A stretch of DNA of 64,000 bases from assembly GCA_902702965.1 (NCBI GenBank), contig CACRXP010000002.1, positions 3,148,506-3,212,505 on the forward strand, given 5' to 3'. The stretch's first letter is position 1. Every line of letters starts with the position of its first letter. The notes beneath the pieces were generated by a model. That model was not told the DNA's origin and made no database searches. It saw only the letters and a program-made list of their open reading frames with translations. This document shows positions 12,143-24,517 of the stretch, piece by piece. Both the position numbers and the translations under genes were made by a program. The stretch comes from Spirometra erinaceieuropaei (taxonomy: Eukaryota; Platyhelminthes; Cestoda; Diphyllobothriidea; Diphyllobothriidae).

Positions 12143-12329
12143 ACCCACCTTGTGTCGGTTGGCCGACCGACTCGCACAATTGGGGTGAGGAAGTGAGGTC
12201 GACAGTATTAGCGTATTCTTCCCACCATAAACAATCCGATCCGCTTGAAACTGTCACGGTGAGCTGAAAGCTAGGAACGTTTTCCAACTGACGATTCATC
12301 TCGGACCTCGCCGTCAGCCCAGTGTGTTT

Positions 12330-12655
12330 GTGGTCAGCTGGTGGACTGAGGACCAAACTGTACTGGCCCCCCACGTGGTCGGAATCCGAGCTGTCCCCCA
12401 GGGTCGTTTGTGGTTAGAGACCAGCGGATTTAGTGAAACACATAAACGCGGGCTCACACCTTTCCGGCAGCCATCTGCGCCTTCTTCCGCCTCCTTGACT
12501 CTGCCCTGACACCTGCCCAGGCGGGAGAGGAGGACTGAGTGCGGTAGAGGCGGCGCATGCCTGCTACTACCATGTACTAATCCATGCGTAAGCCGCCGTC
12601 CCTGCACTTCCCTTGCTGTGAGGCACACTTTGGACACTGTCCGAGCCGACGGCCG
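12330..12655 (+). repeat. Dispersed repeat R1, copy b (diverged)
   Basis: Shares CGCCTCCTTGACTCTGCC, GGGAGAGGAGGACTGAGTGC, GCATGCCTGCTACTACCAT and GAGGCACACTTTGGACAC blocks, in R1 order, with copy a. Open frames here (both strands, about 60-107 codons) are shadows of the repeat. Confidence 0.6.
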
Positions 12656-12861
12656 AATTATTGGGTAAGTGTCATCAGCACAAACTTAAAAAAGGAGCAT
12701 CTATATTGGGAGGAATGCCGCTGCGGCGGACCATCGCGGGGGTGTGGTGTATTGGAAAAACTCCTACAGTTTCACGCAAAGAGAGCTTGCAAATGGGATA
12801 CTTGCAGGGATTCTACTTAGTGGCTTTTAACTCAGTAATGACTTGTGCGCGTTCGTTATTA

Positions 12862-13160
12862 CGGTAGTTGAACTACCTCACAAAATGTTAACCGAAATTC
12901 TGAAATGAGTTTTTTATTAGGAAGGATTATTTTGCTGAGGTTCTGATACCAATTAGCGTGTACCTAAAGCCCAGGATAACGTGAAATATCTATCCAGGTG
13001 GCATCGTATCTGTCTGTCTTTTAAGGCACTTTCTGAATTTTACATTTTGGACCATAAACCAAAGGTGTGCAGTTTACAATAGGAAAGCTCTTAAAACAAG
13101 AGTAGCAGTAGATCGAGTTCCGAATTATTCAGGGATCAAAAAAACTTATTTGAAACTGGA
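12862..13160. mobile_element. MITE copy E, partial and eroded
   Basis: Left end CGGTAGTTGAACTACCTCAC followed by AAAATGTTAACCGAAATTCTG aligns with the first arm; a later block (CCGAATTATTCAGGGATCAAA) matches the central part. The right arm is missing. Confidence 0.65.
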
Positions 13161-13899
13161 GGGTGCACGTTTTAAAATAAAACAATTTTAAAGGAGTAAA
13201 TTTACTACATAATGAGTGCATCAAAACCTTTTTTGCGAGGTTTATATAAAATGTGTTTGAATTCACGGATGGACCAGAATTAATTTAAAACGTCACATTA
13301 CTTAAATAAGGATCGGAGACCTGATATTTGCATCTTGATCACTTGTTCATCGATCGCTTGACTGGGGCCTTATGAGAAAAAAGAATTCATTTTACACCCT
13401 CCAGGCGGGGTAGTCTGTGAAAACAACCACCCCCCTGTGGCAGAATGCATCTTTTGACAGTCAACCGGGCGCATGCCGGTGGCTGACCTGACGGTGGGTT
13501 TGAATCAGAGTGCTCGAAGTCCATCTACTTCGAGTTCGCATTTCGAATCCTCCAGATCCCGAGTCTGATATTAATCTGCAATTAGTAGTAATTGTGTCAA
13601 TGGAAATATTGAGATGCCAGATTGTCTGGATCCATATCGTTTTCACTCCTGACCCACCACGTCGGAAGACGTGAAGACTCACGCTGACAGTTTGAACAGC
13701 GAATGTCGCATATTTAATCAACGGGACTTTGTGAGGAGGGGATAAGAACTGTGCAGTCAGGCTAAATAAACGGCTGCTTCGTAGTGGGCTGAAAGTCTCA
13801 GTCAGTGCATATTATGTAATCGTTCATCTGATTAGGCAACGGTAAATGCGTAGGCTGCGGAAAGTCCCAGCCGAAGTTATTAGCTCATGGTGACGGCGA
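13161..13899. other. Intergenic, nothing recognised
   Basis: No supported feature. The minus-strand frame at 13461-13721 has no recognisable motif. Confidence 0.4.
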
Positions 13900-15125
13900 C
13901 ATTCGTCGTCTGGCATTACTGAGCCATTATCGCCAGTACCTATGCATACCTCCTCTCCCACTTCCAAAAGGATTTGCTCCAAGGACTTGAAGAACAAGTT
14001 TTTGTAGATCCGCACGCCCTCCTAACCTCTGTGCTGAAGGTCTGCAAGCTGACCGTCCTTGGTATATTCAGTGCTCTCGTCTACGCAGACAGCGCTGTTT
14101 GAGGGGGATCGCTAAGTGTCCAGGGGGTCAGTAGTTGCAACGGCGTGGATCTTTTTCTCATGAAGGCCTTCGCGGAACACGACTTTCTCTTGACCAACAC
14201 CTTCTTTAGTCTTCCGATGCGAGAAAAGGCGATGCAGGTGCATAGTCACTCGCGTCAATGACATCCCCTGGACAGCTGAACGTCGAATAATTTGTGGTAG
14301 CTGCAAAAACTGCAAACTGGGAGAAGCACAAACACTGGAGGCTCACGGAAATACTGAGACCCAGTAGAGAGAGCTGTAGAGCACCATCCGGACTACCCCG
14401 ATCACACACGTCAACAGCACCAGGACTGGTTTGGTCCTAATGACAAAGAAATCTGCACTCTGCTCTCTGAAAAAACTTGGCAGCCCACGACCTACACCAG
14501 CAACATCAGCGACGCGAACGAAGCTGTGTACTACGGTGCCGATGTGAAGTGCGGTAGATGCTGAGGGAGATGCAGAACGACTGACTGACCCAGAGAGCTG
14601 ATGAGATCCAGGGGATGCAGGCTGTGACAAGAAAAAAGATCTCCCCGACCATCAAAGTAGCCTACGATCTGCAAATCAAGGAGGCTGCGCCACTGAAGTA
14701 ACCCTCCTAAATTTAGAATCCAGAGATCTTAGAGCGTTATATTGCGGACTTCCAGGGTGTCCTTAACCAACCCTTGACAATATGCAAAGATGCAATCCAC
14801 CGAATTCTCAAGTGAACACCAATGATTATCTCGGTCATTCGTCTTTTGTCCTTGGGACAATCAATGCAGTACAACAACTGTCCAGTTGGAAAGCACCAGG
14901 AACAGACCCAATACCGGCCGAAGTCTACAAGTATGGTGACCCCCAGTTGTTGGAACATCTCACCTAGTGATTCCAGGAAACGCGATGACGAAGATAAATT
15001 CCCCCAACAACGTCTAGGATTCCAACATAGTGCACATCAGCAACCCCAAGGGAAACGGAAACCCCGTGATATCCACAGTGGCATCTCCCTTCTCAACATT
15101 ACTAGAAAAATCTTTTTTTTCGTGT
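13900..15125 (+). pseudogene. RTE-type LINE, endonuclease to reverse-transcriptase fragment
   Basis: Translating across several frameshifts gives, in order, the end of an APE-type endonuclease (a KLTVLG segment where the family has a VLGDFN motif near 14050, then the conserved FLLTNTFFSLPMREKA near 14175-14230), a linker, the pre-RT block FQGVLNQP (near 14745), AVQQLSSWKAPGTDPIPAEV (near 14867-14925) and SGISLLNITRKIF (near 15080). These are blocks of RTE-clade LINEs, whose single protein performs target-primed retrotransposition. The 5' part and everything after the first RT blocks are missing and there are many stops, so it is dead. Confidence 0.85.
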
Positions 15126-15699
15126 CCTACCTAGTTGTCCAAACATGCATCCAAAACAAGCACTATTTTTACAAACATAGGGTAGATTCATAAAACACCG
15201 CAAAACCACAGACATAATTTTCGTGACGGTTCTGGATGGAGTATTTCAGTCGTCTACCTTATCTTGGCGTTTGTCTAAAAATATATGCTCATTCTAAGAC
15301 GCCTCCTGCAAGTGTTTTTTTTCTGCTGCCGATGTTTCTTGCGTCTTCTTAGCCGACGCCGCCGTATAACGACATTTAAGAGCAGTCAAGCACTTTTTTG
15401 CCGAATTCTGCATGATACTGCACGCCCTCCCCCTGACTCTTAATTAATTGCTACGAAGTCCTTCCGCCCCATGCACCATGGCCTCCGGCTCATCCCTTGC
15501 TGTACATCGGCATGCCAGCATTCCGTATTACCAGCTCTCTGCCACGATACCTTAAGTGAAGAGAGGGTACAGTTCGGAGCCGGCGACTCAGGATGCCCAC
15601 AAAATAATCATACAGTTTCATGTAAACCAACTTACTCTTTCTACCTCTGTATTCCCGCGACCGTGACTGGATGACATTTTTGCTGAAACTGTTAGAACG
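15126..15699. other. Intergenic
   Basis: Unassigned DNA between the RTE fragment and the repeat at 15700. The minus-strand open frame of 15490-15954 runs through the right part. Confidence 0.4.
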
Positions 15700-15954
15700 G
15701 CTTCGTAAAAGTAAAGGGAATTCTTTGGTGTAAGATGATTCCATACTAACAGCACAGGTACTATTCAAAAGCCCATACACGCGTGTGTCACCGATATTCT
15801 GCCGCAGCATGACACAGCTGAGAGGTGTTCGACTCATCAGTGAGCACCACAGCATTCCTCGTCTGTTTTCTGGTAGATACTGCAATTTAGAAAATTTTGT
15901 TTCTTTAATTTCCTCATAAAGTAACTTCGCACTTCGGTCCAAATATCCATACAT
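15700..15954 (-). repeat. Dispersed repeat with conserved reading frame, copy 1
   Basis: Lies in a 154-codon minus-strand frame (15490-15954). A second copy at 26045-26190 conserves the protein more than the DNA: here SRTPLSCVMLR, IGDTRVYGLL and TCAVS; there SRTPRSCAMQR, IGESCVSGLL and TCAVK. The shared frame suggests descent from a coding element, but I do not recognise the protein family. Could equally be a recent-enough non-coding repeat whose frame is coincidental. Confidence 0.5.
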
Positions 15955-17772
15955 AAAACTCCGGTCTGAGCCTATAGATCTAGAATATACTGATCTACTC
16001 TTAGTTCGCGGTTAGTTTCTGAGGAAATTTAAAAAGCAATAAAGCGTATTTCAGTTTCGCTGCTCCTTTTCTCTTTCCCATTCTTAGAGGGACCCTCCTC
16101 CATCCACAGAAATGCTCAAATGTTTCATCGTTCACAAGTTTGGTTATGGATACGGTTTATTCGGCTTATGTCAACATTCGGCCGAGAGAAGTCAAAGCGC
16201 TGGTTTCCATAATATCCGCTCTGCCGTGTGGTCACTAGAAGGAGTTTTCAATGGCCACAGCATGTACACTACGCGCAGACGGCATAATACTAGTTACCGT
16301 AGACATACCAAAGCTGGCTCAACCGCTGAAAAGTCTGCTACAGCCGAGATGTTGTGTGCTTGAATGCTTTTTCGTGCCCACTAGATGCGCACATCTAGAA
16401 TTGGAAGTATCCTTGTAATGGTCTTTAGATAAGCAAGTCGGTAGGGATTGTCGAAATTTTTTTCACAGACACAGCGTTATTTAATGACTATGGTCTAAGG
16501 AACAGCACTTAACAAGAAGATAGATCCAGGCTGACATTATATGCGATGAGAAAAATTCAACAAACTAACGAAGAGAAGTGCCTATGCAGGAATGACCTAG
16601 GTTTGACCTTTTAAAGCCTGGAATAAGGTCAAAACAGGATTAGTCTCCAGAGAGACATCATCGTCAAGTATAACGACGTATTAATCAAAGAGAGTGAAAA
16701 GGTTCATATTGCTTTTTATGTTACTGCATGCAGAGATTAGTGGACGCAGACCTTTCACAAACTCTTATCTCCCTGCCTCCCATCATTTTTTTACCCACAT
16801 CAGTCCCGCATTTTCACGGAACAAATTCAGCCCTTTTTTACATGTAGGCCATTTCCACACTTTCTGCGATCGACGATTCAGTTTCCTTTCACACGATACC
16901 GACTTCAAACCTAACGTGATCAAGAGAGATCATGTTCTCACGAAGTGTCGTTGTTAATTATTAATGTCCAAATTCCCCAATCCAAGACTCCGGCCCCTAG
17001 ACTTTTTAAGAACATTGTTGCACAGCTACTAGGACCTCCCAGTAGTAGCCTTCATAGCAAGTGTGCGGTTATCTTTGCGGATCTACATTAATTTAAAATC
17101 TCCTACAAATGTATATTTACATGACTTCCAAGTTCATTTTCACAGCGATTATGCACGCAGTTTTGGTTTTTCATTCTTTACGTTCGAGTAAAATAATTTA
17201 AATCCACTTTGTTGCATTCCGACTGGTGACGGATCAGCGTAGCCGAAATGAAGATTCATGAGTAAGGCCAATTTTTTCCCAAGTACATGAAGCAAATTTA
17301 AGCGTCATTCAGTTGTATGTATTTGATATCACTTGTGAATGGTTTCCACAAGTTTCCAAAATGATGAAACTCGGTCGTTAACGAAATTCTTCGAGGATGA
17401 CGTTAACATATGAACATTAGCCATACAACTGTAAAGACGCTCTAGACGAAGTCCTGCTGTTCTTGTCCAAATGATAGAGATTTAACACTTCTAATCCGTA
17501 AAAATTAGTTCTCGGCGCTTCATTTCTCGATTTAAAGGACTTTGGCATTTCTCTTAACCATCATCTGGTATTTTAGCTCCGACCAGCTTGTATTAATCGA
17601 CTGACACCATTCCTGAAAATAAAATGCACTGGGAGTGGAAATTAATTCATACCGTTTTTGTGGAGCGAAGCAGTGTTTATTCGCGGACAACCATGTATGC
17701 AAAGTATGGTCTGTTGACATTTGTGACTCCCACTCCGTGGAACTCGAGCTGCTCCCTCTTCTCTTATTGTAC
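15955..17772. other. Intergenic, nothing recognised
   Basis: About 1.8 kb, AT-rich, with open frames of at most 87 codons and no motif. I see no gene or repeat. Confidence 0.45.
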
Positions 17773-18050
17773 GTAAAGTCCTGGTCAGTGTGCATCTTGA
17801 AACAGAGTGCGTTGGTGCGCCTAGGTGCGGGTTTTCACCGCGCCGGCCACTTGCGTCCTCTCCCGCCTTCGCTTTTCCCCGCTCTGTCTTGACAGGGGGG
17901 AAGGGGTCCGGGAGAAGTGCAGAGTGCGGTAAATACTGCGCAAGCCTATTATCACTATAAACTACTTAACGCACAAGTCACCGTTTCTGCTTTCATCCTG
18001 CTGTGCAGCACACGGTGGACATAGTTAAAATCGATGGACGAACTGTCATT
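17773..18050 (+). repeat. Dispersed repeat R1, copy c
   Basis: Same block order as copy a: AAAGTCCTGGTCAGTG, CGCCTAGGTGCGGG, CTCTGTCTTGAC, CACTATAAACTACTTAACGC, CACAAGTCACCGTTTCTG, GCAGCACACGGTGGACATAG. This copy gives the uninterrupted form of the site where MITE L sits in copy f. Confidence 0.75.
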
Positions 18051-18492
18051 ACTTCCGCACCTTTCGAGTTTCAAGTAGATTCCGCTGTGAACAAATGTTG
18101 GTCTTTTAAGGCAGTCTACTTGTCCGGACAACTTTGACTTCTTTACTGGGACTAAAACGCTACTGCTCAAGGCTATGTCGCATCGATTGAAACAAAGGAT
18201 AACCTGGTGGGAAAATGTCTGATGAATTCGGCGGGTGAAGTAGGACTCCGCAGCAAACGGCTTTCAAAGTTTGCCCCACCCCCATTGTGCAAAATGGGGT
18301 CTAGCGTTGTCATGTTGAAAAATCGCCCTGTCATGTCTTACACCATATTCTGGCCCTTTTTCTGGTTCAGCGCTTGACTCAGCTTGATTACTTGTTGTTG
18401 ATAGCGCTCGGCAGTAACAGTTTCAGACGACTTCAGCAACTCATAGAGCACCACTCATAATTGCTCCCGACAGGCACACGACATAACTTTGC

Positions 18493-19282
18493 GGTAACAA
18501 TCGGGAGATGGCACCCAAAAAAATCCGCCTAACCAAAGCAGCCTGTCTTACGGGAAAGGTGGTAATAGGGGCTTTATGTGTGGTGACTGGTCGGGATGTA
18601 CGATACTAGCCGACAGAAAGCCTTAGTTGAACAGGTGAATGATTCAAGTTGGGCCGCTCTCCGTTCCGTTGTCACAAAATGGGTCGCCAAAGGCATAATA
18701 GTGGTAACGGACGAGTGGAAGGCGTACGATCGTCTTCCCTCAGGAGGTTATCTGCATTTCTCCGTTAACCACTCAAAGAACTTCAAGGACCCTACCACCG
18801 GAGGGCACACCAATACCATTGAGGCATACTGGAGTAGACTGAAAAGGAAACTCCACGAGGGAGGCCCTGTATGTGGTCGAGCTGTGTGGGCTCAAATAGA
18901 CGAAGTACAGTATCCTCTTTGGTTTGGCCTCAATGCCATGTCTTTGACAGATGCCTGAGAACTGTTCATGTCCCCTGTTGTGCAGACTTGTCCTATTTAA
19001 AAGTGTTTTTGTAATGTAATAAACTGACATAATGCGAATGTATGCCGTACATTCAGGTGTACGTGTGTAACGATGGGGAAGGTAGGGTAACAGCGACCAT
19101 CTTCCATGTAAGTTCCTGCGATGTTCTTTCGGCCAGCCCATGTTAGGCCGTCGCGGAAAGTCCAAGTAGTACGTGAAAGTAGGCCTGCAACCGCTGATAT
19201 AGCCCGAAGGCGTTTAAGTCCACTGTTAAAGGTATTATTCCTAGGTAACTAATTTTTTTAATGCCATCTCCCGATTGTTACC
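18493..19282 (+). mobile_element. Merlin-family DNA transposon (790 bp, internally deleted)
   Basis: Terminal inverted repeats GGTAACAATCGGGAGATGGCA (left 18493-18513; right 19262-19282, reverse complement) match perfectly over 21 bp. The interior carries the C-terminal half of an IS1016/ISXO2-type DDE transposase on the plus strand. It sits inside a mariner element on the opposite strand. The left end keeps only about 100 bp before the transposase remnant, so the element has probably lost its middle. Confidence 0.95.
18596..18958 (+). pseudogene. Merlin transposase, C-terminal half
   Basis: A 120-codon open frame. The IS1595/ISXO2-like DDE fold is shown by VVTDEWKAYDRL (residues about 36-47, catalytic D), the conserved FSVNHSKNFKDPTTGGHTN (residues about 59-77) and TIEAYWSRLK (catalytic E, residues about 78-87). 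The first catalytic aspartate and DNA-binding N-terminus are missing: an in-frame stop precedes the first ATG and the upstream sequence does not encode the expected block in any frame. The remaining C-terminus (QYPLWFGLNAM) is near the family's end. Unlike nearby TE remnants, this frame is unbroken, so the insertion is comparatively young. Confidence 0.88.
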
Positions 19283-19800
19283 AACTTTGCTTCCAGAAAT
19301 ATTCTGCATTGGCATTAATGTTGGTGGTCGGCCTGGTTTTGTTCAGGGTTTTTGCGTTCAAGCTTATCATAACAGATGCATTTCTTATCCCCAGTCAGAA
19401 TTCAGTGCAAAAATGAAAGCCTTCGAAAACAATATTTCATTCCCGATGTTACGTTTTTCTTCTAGTCACTTCACGTGGTGTTCACATTTCTTGTTATTTC
19501 ACCATTTTGAATGCATGCAGACGTTTGCCAACAGTGGATCTGTCAAGTCCTAATACTTCTGACACTTCCTTATAACGTTGATCTAAACCGGTTAAAATTT
19601 CTGATTCTTAATGTCCACATTTTTTGGTTGTCCTGACGGTCCCATCGCTTCTTTGTCAAAATCAACACATTTAAGGCGCTGAAACCATTTCCTTTGTGTT
19701 CACCAAAAACGCTTTCAAGTAAACAATGATATGTAGTGACACGCTTTTTAAATTAAAAGAAAAAAACAATGTCTCCCAAAATCGTCCATTTTGGGACAGA

Positions 19801-22534
19801 ATTTTCCATCTTCTCTGCGTTAAAGGCATTAATGTTAGCTCCTCGATCAAGACAATTAAACACATATGACGACCCTTTGCAAATAATTCATAACTCCCTT
19901 GCTGCCAATTTTAGTTGCACGAAAGTAGTGCCCGTTAAACATTTAAGACACGAATTACACCCCTAGCCAATAGGTCTATTAAAAAATACTCCGTACTAGG
20001 GCTAGTGTATCTGGAGAAACTCTCTTATTTCGTTAGAAGCATTGAACGTCAAAGTGATAGCTGTGTGTATAGGGCGCATGTACTTGAATGTATCCACACT
20101 TATTCGGGACTTCCAAGGAGAGCTATAACAGTAAACTAAAACATCATTCATTTTTCAGAAAACGAATATTCCAAACGACTTTTTTGTAATTTCCGTTTTA
20201 AGCTAATGTTTTAATAACCTACAGGACCAGCATTTTCACATTTGTTAAACGAACATAAATATGTTAATTAATTATGTATTACTATTGTGTCTTTTGATTA
20301 AGTCCTGAATTTCTTGTTATTTCTGATAAAAGGCATATGTATTTAACGTTCGTATTTTGGGAAATGCTTACCATAATTAGTTTTAACGATTTTCATCTCT
20401 TGAGTTCTTGTTATTTGGAAAACATTTAAAAGCGAGTTTTCCCTGAGACCTATATTTACAGTTAAGGTGTATTGTATTATTCTCTGAAAGAGTGCGTCTT
20501 ATAACGTTCTCTAGGAATTCGTTTGAAGGATAAACTGTTAAAAGTGAAACCTTGAAGTCTTCCGTTGATATGAGATCTGTCAATAATTCACGCAAACTTT
20601 TTTAACGCTATCAGATTTTATCCGTTACCATGTTATTTATGATGTCCTATCTGGTTAGAGAATTATTCTCCCAATTTACACTTAGGGCATCTACCTGAAA
20701 TATTTAATCAGGTTCATTAACTGAACGTTTATCTGACTGACAATACTGAAATTAGGAATTGCATCCACCCTACTTGATGAGAAACGAAAGACCTGAAATA
20801 AAGTGCTGTGTCTGACTAGCAGTCAAAGTCGGTTTGACAACCACGTAATCCATTGCTAGAAATGAACAAAAAAAACGGATTCCAGTAAAGGTCCTGGAGA
20901 ACCCTTGCCTGAGAGGTATTATTCGGAAAGTTATGGCAGACTGAGGTCGTCATTTTCACATCACTGCTATCGCCGGTCAGCTATATCCTGACTGCAGGCC
21001 CAAAAAGACCTATGATGTGACTTCTCTTCCGGTGGTTCAGTCAGCATTAAACACTAAAAACTGAATGCTGTCAACTGCAGTCGGGGATAACTAAAGTGAC
21101 CTGGGTAAGGTGTTCGCAGGCTGGTCCGATTTCAGGTCATAATCCAATCCTGCCATTTTACTATGAGGCAGCTGCACTGCTTTAAGCAACCAGCAAGAGT
21201 GAGACGAAAACATTTTCTTCCTCTCTACACCTCTTTTGGTGCTGAATCAGTCAACCCCACTGGAGGTCCTCGTAAAAAGCCACATAGTAATTTGTCTATT
21301 TTGAGTGGATTGTCAGTCCCCAAAAGAGGGCATGAGACGGTTTCGTCTTTAAACCCCCCCCCCGGTAAAATCTCGCTGCCGCTTAGAACGTTTCAGTAAG
21401 AGGACTTTCCGACCGGCTGAAAAAGCCGTGCGTGGGTGCGTGTCTGAAGCATTGTTTAGCGTCTCAGCACGCGATGATCAGGAAGCCGCTCCTTCTAACT
21501 GGATCTCGTCTCTGATTTTCTTGATTCATTTTACCCTGGAACACCTGGGCGTGTGGAGGAGGCGTTGGCTGCTTGTCCCTTTCGCTCTCCCACACACTCC
21601 CATACGTCCCCACTGCACGCAAGTCAGCTCCATCACCGAAGACGATCGTCTTCGAGAAGAACCACCGTGTATCCCACTGTACCATGATTAATGTTAACCC
21701 TGGGGGCAAATTTGGCCACCACGACAACTGTCCGAAATGAGTGTTTACATTTCGAAGGCAAAAAGCTGACATGATGGATGTGTGGCCGGCGTTAATGGTG
21801 TTGGGGTGCAACAGCCGCGTACGTCGGGGTCGCCACCGCCGCCGCCGCCGCCAACGGAATGTGTCTGCATATCTGACATAAGCATAAAGTCTTTGCCCGG
21901 CATATGCATTTTAACCCACTTCTGAGAAAGTTTTGCGCTCAAATACACTGACAGAAAGCACTTCGTGAATGTAATTTTCTACACTTTTTTTTCCTTGCTG
22001 TGCGTTTTGAGGTAGTAACAGACAAGCCAAAAAAGTAAGGCTCCCTCGGACATTTTGAAAGCCTGTCAGTCTCTAGTAGAAAACAAACATGTACCAACAT
22101 GGTAAATAGGTTTTTCTTCGGGTTACTATTACGGTCGAACAACTGTTAGATATTTCAGTGCCTACATAGACTAACGAAGTTTGCATTCACTGTTTTAACC
22201 GTGTGCCTACTATTTTGCATACAAAGTGATCCAACCCTGAGCCTATGGACAAAAACTACCGATAGTGGACATTAGGTCAAGTGAGTATTTTAATTCTCCC
22301 TTTAGTATTCTTTTGGCGTTCGTCCTGTTCAGCGGCCTCAACTGTATCACCTGCTTCGTAGGAAACTTCATAGGCAGATTCAGAGGTCTGTTTCCGGTCC
22401 CGAGGTTGCATGAACTGTCCACATTACAAAACAGACATTGTACCTACTGTAGTATAAAGCTTTAATTTCGCATCCACTGTTTTTATTACTATTCATCCCT
22501 TATACTATTAACACACAGAAATGCCACAGAAAAT
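19801..22534. other. Intergenic, nothing recognised
   Basis: About 2.7 kb. Contains a short (GCC)n run near 21835-21852. The open frames at 21163-21811 (up to 115 codons, both strands) show no known motifs. I see no gene. Confidence 0.4.
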
Positions 22535-23506
22535 GGCATATCTCACAAAGTGCAAACCGACGTTGTGAAACGTGTTTCCGATTAGAAAGGGCTACTAAGG
22601 CAGGGTTGTAATACCGACTGTGGTACATCATGTTTCCAAGATATTTCAGCCGCGCCGGGATGTCGGCTTTTGGATGAGTTTCTTTCCCGTCGCCTGCGCA
22701 AAACATATTTGGTAAAAAGTGATAATATGGGGAGTATGACTTTTTCCATTGATTCGGAATGGCCTTATCAAAGCAAATATAGTTTATAGAAAAGCTTAAC
22801 CAAAACATTCTTTCCTGTGTTCATTCGGCGGGAAATTATATCTTGTTAAAGCATTATACTCGATTAATGGTGTTTCCTGGTCTTCAAACGTCTTGCAGTC
22901 GCCGAATAATTTTGAGAACAACCAAAATTTACACTTGTGATTAGGGTTTGAAACTCCTTGTTGTATGTTTTTCGGGTAACTAAAAACCGATATTTCTCTA
23001 TGCTGCTACGCAGACATTATGCAGGGTTCATAAAGTTTGGCAATGGTTGCTACCCATGTAGTATACTTCATGAGCAACATTACTAAAAAGGTGGATAAAG
23101 TACTGCATGAATGGACATTTTATTATCTAAAAAAATATCATAGCTATAAAATTTAAATCCGAAAGTCACCATTTCTTATAGTATAGAAATTCAAAGAAGC
23201 AAATTTTCGGAATGAAATAAGCAAAAGAAAGATTGTTTGTGCAAGTTTTCGGCGACATTTATTGGAATTTATAATGAACTTGAAAATCAGTGAGAAAATT
23301 TTCTACTGAGTAAATAATCACTTTTTACCTAGTGTGGGTTTTGCAGGTGGTCTAAAATAAGCTCACCCAAAAGCCGGCGTCCTGGCGTGAGTGAAGTATT
23401 GTGAGATTATGAAGCATGGTAATCGATACGACGGCCCCATCTAAGTACTTCCTTCTAATCGATGATACACATTCCATACTTTCGGCCAATATTTTACAAA
23501 ACAGAC
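22535..23506. mobile_element. MITE copy F, divergent
   Basis: Left part TCTCACAAAGTGCAAACCGAC and ATTAGAAAGGGCTACTAAGG, right part ATCTAAGTACTTCCTTCTAAT and CGGCCAATATTTTACAAAAC are inverted relative to each other and follow the subfamily of copy D. Ends are eroded and boundaries approximate. Confidence 0.7.
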
Positions 23507-23561
23507 AAGTTACTAACCATCCACCCAGCATACTTTCTTAAAAAGTCAGCAACTATGTACA

Positions 23562-24517
23562 TACAGTAGGTGGGCTAACTCATTAAATATCAGCTGAAAT
23601 TCCGAAATGCGTTTTCGGTTCGAAAATATTAATTTAGTAGAGCTATAAAACTTATCACCACGCTGCGTAATTCTATAATAATTCAGCTATCCCAGGATGC
23701 CGGCCTTTGACCGAACTCCTATCCAGCTGCACGCCAAACCTATGATACGTATGTAGCATGAAGTTTTCTAACTGATTTTCGATGTCCTTATAATTTCAAT
23801 TACATTTTATGGAAAACATGCATAAAAAAATAATGGTCCTGCTCATTCAGTGGACAATTACGTCTTCTTCCAATTTTATACTCAAAGGATGGGTATAATT
23901 CGGTTTTACAAAGTTTCTAATTGTGAGATTATTTATTACCATGAAATGGAAGTTCATAAAACGCCTTGTTTCTGCATTTACTAATGTGGCTCAAATCCAC
24001 TGCTCAGCTTAATAAACACCATATTGTTTCATAGTAATATCGTAGAGAAATGTATGGTTTTCCGTACACGGAAAATATACGGCTTGTAGTCTGGAAACCC
24101 TAAATGCAAGTGTAACGGCAGGTCGAGTTAAAAATTATTGGAGAATTGGACAAGTTTTTGGAAATCGAATCATACCCTTTCTTCGAGTATAAAATTGGAA
24201 GAAGACGTAACTGTCTACTGAATGAGCAGAAGAAGTAATATTTTTACGCATGTTTCCCATGAAATATAATTGACTTTTTAAGAGCATCGAAAGTCAACGA
24301 GAAAGATGCATGCTACCTAAGTGGTCATTTGTACAGAGTGTAGGTTTTGTATGCAACCGGAAAGGAGTTCGTTCGAAAGCTGGCATCCTGATATAACGAA
24401 TTACCATAGAATTACGCTGCGTGGTCAGTTTTATAGCAAAATTTAATTAATCTTTTTGAAACAAAAACCCATTTTGGAATTTCGGTCGACATTACGTGAG
24501 TTAGCCCACCTACTGTA
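23562..24517. mobile_element. Foldback MITE copy G (complete)
   Basis: Ends CAGTAGGTGGGCTAACTCAT and GTGAGTTAGCCCACCTACTG, each flanked by TA. Arms inverted about 24000. Lies only about 55 bp to the right of copy F. Confidence 0.92.

Larger units (their letters stand above)
18485..19290. repeat. 8-bp target-site duplication of Merlin
   Basis: AACTTTGC at 18485-18492 and again at 19283-19290 immediately flanks the inverted repeats. An 8-9 bp duplication is typical of Merlin transposons. Confidence 0.93.
18190..19800 (-). pseudogene. mariner-like transposase, split by a Merlin insertion
   Basis: Minus-strand translation (with stops and frameshifts) gives mariner transposase blocks in order: an N-terminal FNLKSVSLHIIVYLKAFL-like segment near 19700-19750; FLH-ILTGDKK (near 19380-19405), where the family has the first catalytic aspartate in TGDEKW; then, beyond the inserted Merlin, VVLYELLKSSETVTAERYQQ (near 18390-18450), and HDRAIFQHDNARPHFAQW (near 18280-18330), containing the second catalytic aspartate. 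The family mobilises DNA by cut and paste at TA sites. The frame is broken by many stops and the 790-bp insertion, so it is inactive. Ends were not resolved. Confidence 0.88.

Noticed and set aside
18773..19165. 130-codon minus-strand frame
   Set aside because: Antisense shadow of the Merlin transposase remnant.
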